Notes under the pieces: model-generated
Databases searched by the model: none
Seen by the model: only the letters and a program-made list of their open reading frames with translations
Told to the model about the DNA's origin: nothing
Assembly (NCBI GenBank): GCA_016169945.1
Contig: JADLSH010000358.1
Span: 2,451,001-2,515,000, forward strand
Reading direction: 5' to 3'
DNA from: Trachythela sp. YZ-2020
Taxonomy: Eukaryota > Cnidaria > Anthozoa > Malacalcyonacea > Clavulariidae
Length of the DNA: 64,000 nucleotides
Position numbers and translations under genes: made by a program
Part shown: positions 56,901 to 64,000 of the stretch, in pieces
Layout: every line of letters begins with the position of its first letter
How positions within the stretch are numbered: the stretch's first letter is position 1

Positions 56901-59900
56901 TTGCTTCGTAAAACAGGATAGTGGGGTTGAAGACTCGGAAACAGAAGTTCAAGAAATTCACGAGGAGATTGAGCAAGATCCTGTAAATGTGGTTTCCACA
57001 GAGCAAAGCCAACCACAATCAACTCATGAGATGGTATTAATGGCTTCATGTTTGTATAGAAAAAGGAAGAGTTTGTCAATAGTGGAAATGAATATGGAAA
57101 AGTTTTTGAAATGTCATGCCACACACACTGAACCAAGAAATGATTGCTCTATATTTCAGTAGAACTGGAAATAAAATTTGTATGTATAGTTTTTGTATAG
57201 AAATGTTGACTATTATGAGTAAAATTATGCTTCTATCATTTTATAGGATAATATCATGGGTACGAGCAACAGCTCTGATCTTCGGACATTACAAGCAATG
57301 TTTCCACAGGCATCGTCCGAGAATCTGGAAGAGATATTGAGAAGCAATCTGACAATTGATTTTGCCATTGACGAAATATTGTCTAATTCCTTGGAAGACG
57401 CAGCAACATCCAGTACGTGTTCAGCAGCGCACACTATATGTATGCTTTGAAGCACATGCCGCAGCGTAACATTAGAAGTATACCCTTTTTGGGCAAGGAA
57501 TGGACCCATGAACAAGCTGCGATACTGTTACTGCACAATATGCTTCACGCAGTTGTTTAACTTATGCTTTACATTGTTTTAATAGGTACATTTGATGTGG
57601 CAGAATATTTTGGAAGGCAGTTGACCCGTGAAATTTTTCTATTATCGGTTGACAGGAATAATCTGTGGACAGAGGCTTTTATGTTTTACAAACGTGGTGT
57701 GGATTTGGATAGGCCATTACGTATATCTTTTAGTGGAGAAAATATGGAGATTGGAATAGACACAGGAGGATTGCGCAGAGAGTTTTTCCAACTGCTTGCA
57801 GATAACTTATCATCTTCATACTTGGGCTTTTTCGAGGAACATCCCAAACCTGTTACCCACAATGAAGGGACCGTCATTAAGGCTCAGGCATTTCCGTATC
57901 ATTGGCACCATTATCGCTCATTCGATAGTTAATGGGGATAGGTACTACATGTACAATCACTGTGCTGTATATTTGAAGATTTCTTTGGTGGTTGCTTTAT
58001 AAGTATCTCACTCATTTGTATGTATGGGTAATATTAAAAAAATCAAAGGCAATGATTCTGTTAGTCATACTGTCAGTAGATTCTCATTGTTGCTGTATCG
58101 AATTAACGCGGGTAGGACTAATATTTTTTTCATGTTTACTATTTGCAGGATTCCATTATTTGGCCAGGCCATTGTTTGAGTATATAGTGACTCAGAATGC
58201 AGAGACTTGCCTCGTGTTTTGTAAATTAGAAATGGTGCCCAATAAAGACACAAGGGACTTAATTGAAGAGGTTTGTACTTTAATTCTTTACATCTATTCG
58301 AAGCGTACAAGGTGTCCGGTCAAAACGTCCCCAAGTTAAAACGTCCCGCTTCCGCTGGTCAAAATGTCCCCTGTGTCCAAATCAATTAAAGTTTTGACTT
58401 GGGGACGTTTTAATTTGGGGACGTTTTAATTTGGGGACGTTTTGACCGGTAAGCAAGTACAAAGTACGATCATTAATATATCCATGGTACGATACACGTC
58501 ATATGATATAAAGAATGTGAATAGAAAATTTGAAGTATTATCTTTCAAATATTGCTTCACATTTTCAGATTTCTGCGGTTACGGAAGAGAACTTCAGGCA
58601 ATTTGCTACTCGACCAGATGTCTTGGACCACATTTTTAATGCAGGTTGTATTATGCACTTAATTATATACCTTCTGTAATCAGGGCCAAATGCTGCAATT
58701 CTATTGGTTCACAAGAGTGCGATTAATCATTAATCACACTCTTGAGGGCTGTAATTGCACTCCTGTCTCAACCAATCAAAATAAGGTTAGTTGACAGGAT
58801 TGACCAATCACAGCCCTGCATGCAAAGTGTAATTTTAGAGGGATTTTCAAAAAATATTCAAAATGGAGGATTTTATAAAAATACAGAATTATTGTAGTAT
58901 GTAGAACTTTTAATTTGAAGTAAGAAAACTTGATAAGAAACATGAATGCCAGACAGCACTGTCAGTACTATTGTAGTAACGTGTTTATAAACACGCTATA
59001 AAATAAAGACAGAGCATTAAATTACTCACATTTGTGGTTCTTCTCATTCTTTATCAATAACTCCCGCTGTTTACTAACATATATAATTGTATGAACTCCC
59101 TCATAACATTATTAAAAATACTCCTCCGTATACACATTTTAAGAAAATGGCCACCGTAAATTTACATTTTTTGCAGGCCATATTTAGAGGCCTAAGGTCT
59201 AGAACCCAAACGTTGGGCTACCATGAAGTATTTGCCGTGAAAAACAAAGACAACCAAGGACATGACCTGATTACAGAAGGCATATAATTAATGGGTAATA
59301 GAACGACTTCAAGTCGTGCTATTAATGGTCAAATCATACTCGTGATTAACAAATCAACCTCCCGCTCCGCGGTCGGTCGATTTTTTTACTCCTAGTCGTT
59401 CTATTACCCCCATTAAATCACCACTTAAAATAACCACTGCTTTTTATGTCAGGCTGAAGTGGTTCTTTTGTAACAGGTACTTATTTTAGTGAGAAATCAT
59501 GTCAAGCTGGTTCAGTTGTTCTGCACTGAATCCTAATCTAGTCAAAAACCTGTTCCTTGTTTAATGTCATTAATTAATGCAGTGGTTCCGCATGCGAGTT
59601 GTTACTGTATTGTACAGTAATCCTGTTCCGAACGATGAAGTGAAAGGGTATATAAGTTGCCATCTTAAAATGGAGCTAGCTACGTAGGCTATTCAGTTGA
59701 ATTTTTAAAAGCACGTGCCCCGGTAGCATCGTTCTATTATTCATCTATTGCTCTCTAGATACATACAAGGCATGCAGGTAACATTTTATATACTATTCTA
59801 ATAGGGTGGACTGGCGACGTCATCTATAGCAACAAGGAGCATATTGTTGCAACTTTATTGCTATATGAAATAATCTGGAAAAGAGAATCGGCTATTAACC

Positions 59901-61237
59901 AACTGATGCAAGGATTGAAGTTGCTGAATGTGCTGGATGCAGTTAGAAAATTCCCACAAAACTTTCAGTCCAAATTTGTGTACACGGAAGTTCCATTGAC
60001 TGCAACTGTTCTAAAAGACCATCTGAAGTTCAGCGAGACATCAAATGCTGATGAAGAACGAGCAAAAGAGTTCTTCCTTAGCTATATCGATGAAAACGTG
60101 GAAATCCCATGTGGTGAAGGTAACTAATGTAGCTTAAATATACATTTGGATATATAAAAGTTTTTTTTTTAAAAGAACCCTGATATTTTGACTGACGTTC
60201 CATATAAGCATCCGAAGAACGTCACATTAGGATTAGTTTAATTAAAGGTAGGAATATGGCGTATTAAAATTCAGGATTTATAATATGGAAATTGAGCCGA
60301 TATTTTTACACTATTTAAGAAACGAGCAATCGAGTGAAATAAAAAACTCGGGCTTCGTGTCTGCAGCCTCGTATTTTAAACCTGATAAAAAACTGCTGCT
60401 CGTCTTTTAATCGCCATATAAAGTAGACTTGGCTTTAACATTTAGTTCCTTCATTTGCAAAACCTTTGCCAAATTGTTCCAAACTTTGTTTCCGAAGTTC
60501 GCAAAATTCATTTCGAAGTTCAAAAGTGAACTGTTCAGTATTGATATTCGCAAGCCGGTGTGTAAACAAAGCTTCTAATTGGTCCATGAATTGCAAGAAG
60601 CCAATCAAATGCTTAGTTTACGGACCAGTTTGTGAACTTGCGAACTTCGTAACTTCGAACCTTAGAACTTCGAAACGAATTTTCAAACTTCGAAACGAAA
60701 TTCGGAACATTTTGGCAAAAGTCAAGTGAAATCGACTGTATAAGGCATTCCCAAAAAATGCTCAACAACGAGCAATATATTGAAAACAAAAGCCGCTGTT
60801 TGGTGCACTTAAGTTTAAAAATGATTCTAAATAAATTATATGCTAAAGAGAATATCAAGTTTGCTGGTCTAAATTAAGGTCTACTGTACTGTTTTGCATA
60901 AGTCAGGCGCTTCATAGAAGACAGCGCTAGTTTGTACTTAATTCTTAATCGGTAATGGCGATTAATTATATGATTCCTTTGTTTTATTTTACCAGACAAA
61001 AGATTTAAAAGATGTTCAGCTGTCTTGCAGTTTACTGCTGGACAACAATCCATTGCTGGGGGTCTTCCCAACAAGATAACAGTGGGATATCTTGCTGATC
61101 TTACAACGATTTACCCTACTGCAGGCACATGTGGCTTAAAGTTGTATCTGCCCACAGTACAGGAAACGTATGAGGATTTTTCTCAAGATTTGGACAAAGC
61201 ATTTGAGATTGAATCATTTGGTTTTGAATGCTTCTGA
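53972..61237 (+). CDS. HECT-domain E3 ubiquitin ligase, ten exons, carried in element 2
   Basis: Exons: 53972-54142, 55686-55985, 56556-56780, 56899-57033, 57247-57412, 57586-57945, 58149-58270, 58569-58644, 59805-60119, 60996-61237. All joins are in phase except around exon 6. The N-terminus is Ser/Thr-rich; exon 2 has TWNKDVVCLPYSRANN and QRGELAERGLIGKIRL. Exon 5 has a CUE-like ubiquitin-binding motif (LQAMFPQASSENLEEILRSN). The HECT domain runs from LRISFSGENMEIGIDTGGLR to the C-lobe with the catalytic Cys in TAGTCGLKLYLPT (codon 61130-61132), 35 residues from the end, as usual. Exon 6 has a one-base shift near 57880-57895 before RIIGTIIAHSIVNG, and its end lacks a GT donor in the expected phase, so this copy is damaged or mis-sequenced. 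It transfers ubiquitin from E2 to substrates; targets unknown. Confidence 0.8.
54489..54859. mobile_element. 371-bp hAT MITE with 8-bp target duplication
   Basis: The left end CAGGGATGGATCCA and right end TGGATCCATCCCTG are perfect inverses. AATCCTGG flanks both sides (54481-54488 and 54860-54867), an 8-bp duplication typical of hAT. No coding capacity. Confidence 0.95.
55107..55239. repeat. Small inverted repeat (MITE-like)
   Basis: ATGAAAATCAATGCCCAG at 55107 is the exact inverse of CTGGGCATTGATTTTCAT ending at 55239; the arms extend a few bases with TAATGCA/TGCATTA. No duplication identified. Confidence 0.7.
58318..58451. repeat. Fold-back repeat with GGGGACGTTTT units
   Basis: CCGGTCAAAACGTCCCC at the left is the inverse of GGGGACGTTTTGACCGG at the right; inside, TTTAATTTGGGGACG repeats twice. 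It lies in the HECT intron after exon 7. It belongs to a common CGTCCCC-type palindromic repeat; superfamily not assigned. Confidence 0.8.
59288..59415. repeat. Small inverted repeat in a HECT intron
   Basis: TAATGGGTAATAGAACGACT and the near inverse AGTCGTTCTATTACCCCCATTA bound 128 bp, with an internal GACTTCAAGTC palindrome and CGCTCCGCGGTCGG. Probably a MITE. Confidence 0.6.
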
Positions 61238-61507
61238 GCAGTGAACTGATGTATAATATAATTGGTAGTTTAACTTCTGTAACCATTACGTTAAACATGG
61301 GGTGTGATCAGTTTGTAACAGTATTTAAATTGTTATCCATATTTTTCCATGTGCTTTTTATATTTGTTCTCAAAATGCTAATGAGTCTCCCTAATATCTT
61401 TTATGCAAACAGAAAAACAATGAATTATTATACTAACTAAACCATGCATCTGGTCAAGAAACCTAACTAAGTCAGTAAAATTTTGGTAAAAAATGGTTTA
61501 GAAAATG

Positions 61508-63708
61508 TTAACGTCTGTTTGCGAGATAATTACCAACAAATTCAACAGTGTTCATATATAGATCTTTGCCTTTGTTATTAGACTCCGCTAATGGGTTGAC
61601 TGCGTCTTTTAATTCATCCAGCACCTCATCAGGAAGTGGACATACTGAAGGCAATACTTCAACATAAGGAAGTGTACCAGGATTTCTGATGAGGTCTTGC
61701 ACTGAAACAGTAGGGTATGGTGTTGAATGCAAGATGGCATGGTGAAGCTCTGTGAGATGTTGATACGCAAACATAAGCTGTTGTGGTGTGGCTGAACCTT
61801 CAGTTGATATTTTATGGCAGTTATGTGCATTAACAAACTCTGCTAGGGTCTTGTTTATCCTTGGTAGATACACATACTGTAGACAAAATTTATCGGTGCT
61901 GTTTGCAACATCTAACTTCTCTTCAAATTCAAGCTCTCGGAAGGTCTCAGCGTAATACCGATTCACCTGGACATTAATATCACCATTAAGGCGCTCTACT
62001 CGTTGATTATGAACGGATGAACCAGCTATAACACTGTTCCCCCCCCGGTGGTGTATCATGTCTTGCCAAACTTGAACATTTTCACCACCATGGTCAGTTC
62101 GAACCCGCAACGGTCTCCCATGTTTGTCAATCGCCTTCAAAAACTTTTGCAGTACAGTTTCAGCCTTGTTATTGCCAGATGTTTCTCCATAAGTAATAAG
62201 TCTGGTATAACCATCAATTCCAAGATGGGTGACAAATCCCCATTTTACCAACTTGTGGTTGCCATCCAGGTGCCACACATAGTTAGGACAAGGGGTCTCA
62301 TATCTTCTGGGATGAAAATTTCTCGAGCTACGTTCTGCTGGGCCTTGCGGATCTACACGGTGGATACTTGCTCTTACTCTGTTTCTTTTTACCCGAATCT
62401 TTCTTGCTCTAAGGTGACCCATTATGCCTACTTCACCAGCATTGGGGTGTGCTAGTTTAATTCACGATATAATCCTATCAAGATTGGAATCATCAATGGT
62501 ATTAAACCTTTCTGCATGATTAATGCCTGCATCACGTAAAAGCTTGTAAACTGTTGGCCGGCTTACTCCAAAACGTGCAGTCATTTGAGCTACAGTGAAC
62601 CCCAAATCAAACATCTCCCTGACTTGTGCTGGTGTGACATCAACTTTTGGCCTGCCTTTACTAAAGGATCAAGAAATATAAACACTATAATGCACCTATC
62701 AATGTTAAGCCCGAGGGGGCAAGGGGTGGGGATTTTGACATTTTCCTTAACAAATTGTCAAAGTCCACACCCTGTGGACACCACCATTAGTCAAAAAACA
62801 GTAATATTCCCCACCTGGGGAAATTCATGTTGGTCAAGATGCTATATTTCAGTAAAAAAACTTGTGACAACAAGTCAATACTGCCCCAGCCGGTCTGGCC
62901 ATTTCAAATATCCACACCCTGGGGTGATCTTGCAACGTCAAAATCCTCACCGTCAGGACAGCAATGTTAGTCAAATCCCCACCCCTTGCCTGCCCCCTTG
63001 GGCTTAACATTGATAGGTGCATAACCATTTTAGCTCATTAGACCCTGCTCTGAGTCTAGGGGAAGTAAGGCTTCCCCTAGCCTCCCACTATATAAATACA
63101 CATATGGACAAATTGTAGTTGTTTTCTATTGTTCCTAATATCAGACCATTTCATTTAACATATATAGCCATAGGACTCTCCTATTATGTAGCTAGGAGTT
63201 CCTAGGGGAAGGGTCTAGTACAACTAACGCCAGCAACTCAGCCCGGGTTGTAAAAAAATGGCATTAATTTGCCAACCAGAGGTATGTGTTGAAAAGAAAA
63301 TATCCATAGGGCATATGCAGAATATAAGACATTCTGAGGAAAATGCAAAATTCCAATGTTTGAACCCACCCAAAGGAGAACAAAAATCCTCAATATAAGG
63401 GGGTATATTATTATTAGATGAATGGCCCATTGTATATAAACAAACTTGCATTTTCTTATTTTCATATTCAAAATATACTACACCAAATTATATGTGCACA
63501 TTGTGTTTATTTCACATTGTTTATAACTGTTTCGCATATAGCATTCAATTGCAGAATAATCAAAATTAGCATCTATATCACCATAATTGTGTAAATTCTA
63601 AAGTCTATTTTACCTTCTCCTTGATTCGTCATTGATATTCTCATGAATCTCGTTTGTATCACTCTCATCGTAATCATGTACAATATCATCTTGGTCTTGA
63701 TTCGCCAT
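61508..63708 (-). CDS. Integrase-like (rve/IS3-type) transposase of element 2, one in-frame stop
   Basis: Exon 1 (63708-63614) starts MANQDQDDIVHDYDESDTNE and ends at a GTAAAA donor. Exon 2 starts at 62660 (acceptor CCTTTAG), joining in phase to SKGRPKVDVTPAQVREMF and the helix-turn-helix FTVAQMTARFGVSRPTVYKL. A single TGA at 62462-62464 separates this from the catalytic part, which is then open for 304 codons from ATG 62422: YVWHLDGNHKLVKWG (Asp), HLGIDGYTRLITYG, LRVRTDHGGENV (Asp), SSVHNQRVERLNGDI (Glu) and a C-terminal YLPRINKTLAEFVNAHNCHK. The same plan as the element 1 gene, but without its intron after the first Asp. It converges on the HECT gene (270 bp between stops). Confidence 0.82.
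62691..63021. mobile_element. 331-bp MITE in the transposase intron, TAA flanks
   Basis: TGCACCTATCAATGTTAAGC and its exact inverse end the element, with further homology (GGGGCAAGGGGTGGGGATTT against its near inverse). TAA occurs directly outside both ends, a 3-bp duplication as in PIF/Harbinger, though TA-type insertion cannot be excluded. It is in the intron between exons 1 and 2. Confidence 0.82.
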
Positions 63709-63796
63709 GGACAAACAAGGATGAGGGATAGTGTTTACTAATTTCAACAAAATGTGTTCTGTTCGTCAGATTTGCCGCCAAAATAGCAAACTACGA

Positions 63797-64000
63797 TTGA
63801 AAGTGTGTCTTAGTCACCCCCCGGAACATAGAGAGTGGTACGGAGACCTCTTCCGGTTTGGTCAGCTCTCTTTATTTTACAATTGGCGCGCGCCATATTT
63901 ATTTTACATTTGGCTCGGTAAATAATCCATGGATTATTTATAAACAATCCATAGATGGTTTATAAACAATCCACGGATTGTTTAATAAGACCTTAAACAA
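63797..64000. repeat. Right TIR of element 2, inner part
   Basis: Exact inverse of 53712-53915, running off the window. The transposase start codon (63708) is 89 bp inside it and the HECT start codon (53972) is 57 bp inside the left arm, so both genes probably use promoters in the TIRs. Confidence 0.95.

Larger units (their letters stand above)
53434..64000. mobile_element. IS3EU-like DNA transposon, element 2 (over 10.5 kb), right end outside window
   Basis: Inverted arms at 53712-53915 and 63797-64000 match base for base over 204 bp by eye, and the left arm continues outward to about 53420-53440. Inside lie a plus-strand HECT E3 gene (53972-61237) and a convergent minus-strand integrase-like transposase (61508-63708) related to that of element 1. 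A candidate left terminus is TATGGGGCGCC near 53420 (TAY start), but it cannot be confirmed without the right end. Element 2 sits in the Gag coding region of the retrotransposon at 51.4-53.4 kb. Identical arms mean recent insertion or gene conversion. Confidence 0.78.

Noticed and set aside
57877..57893. A 15-bp intron (GTCATT...CTCAG) to explain the HECT frame change
   Set aside because: Far too short for a spliceosomal intron; a one-base lesion or error is more likely.

Overview
The window is eukaryotic, AT-rich, intron-containing metazoan DNA made almost entirely of mobile elements, multicopy gene families and satellites. Coding pieces have GT-AG introns and there are no operons. The families seen are typical of cnidarians and other aquatic invertebrates (partly of fish): DIRS-order and BEL/Pao retrotransposons, CR1/Jockey-like LINEs, hAT and mariner MITEs, a tRNA-derived SINE, a Crypton, a DUF6729-type family, a PIN-like/CXC family and a HECT ligase family. 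A cnidarian is my best guess, from family content only. No conventional single-copy host gene could be identified.

Layout. 1-12.7 kb: a minus-strand DIRS-order retrotransposon (tyrosine recombinase, RNase H, RT, Gag), a BEL/Pao integrase remnant, a PHD exon, a 47-bp tandem repeat, a second Gag fragment and a broken plus-strand multi-exon PIN-like/CXC gene. 12.8-14.1 kb: nested mariner MITEs. 14.5-41 kb: several minus-strand partial copies of one DUF6729-type family, shuffled by segmental duplication and interrupted by a LINE, two satellites, a split tyrosine-recombinase gene, a MULE-like fragment and SINEs. 41.9-51.4 kb: a large 127-bp satellite, with LINE fragments and a short inverted block of the same satellite at its distal side. 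51.4-53.4 kb: a second DIRS-order Gag-RT reading frame.

The most interesting content is two DNA transposons with long terminal inverted repeats (TIRs) that encode a retroviral-integrase-like (rve/IS3-type) transposase. They best fit the IS3EU superfamily as I remember it (6-bp target duplication, 5'-TAY ends). Element 1 (35318-40906) sits inside an exon of the DUF6729-type family, and a partial paralogous exon near 22.9 kb preserves the empty site. Element 1 was itself hit by a Crypton (37501-39644) with an intact tyrosine recombinase, flanked by 3-bp ATA repeats; removing it in silico restores the integrase frame. Element 2 (from about 53.4 kb to beyond 64000) has TIR arms identical over 204 bp and carries a ten-exon HECT E3 ubiquitin ligase gene convergent with its transposase, so the ligase looks like transposon cargo.

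Most coding units carry frameshifts or stops. The apparently intact ones are the Crypton recombinase (467 aa), the Gag-RT frame at 51.4-53.4 kb and, after one in-frame stop, the catalytic core of the element 2 transposase.
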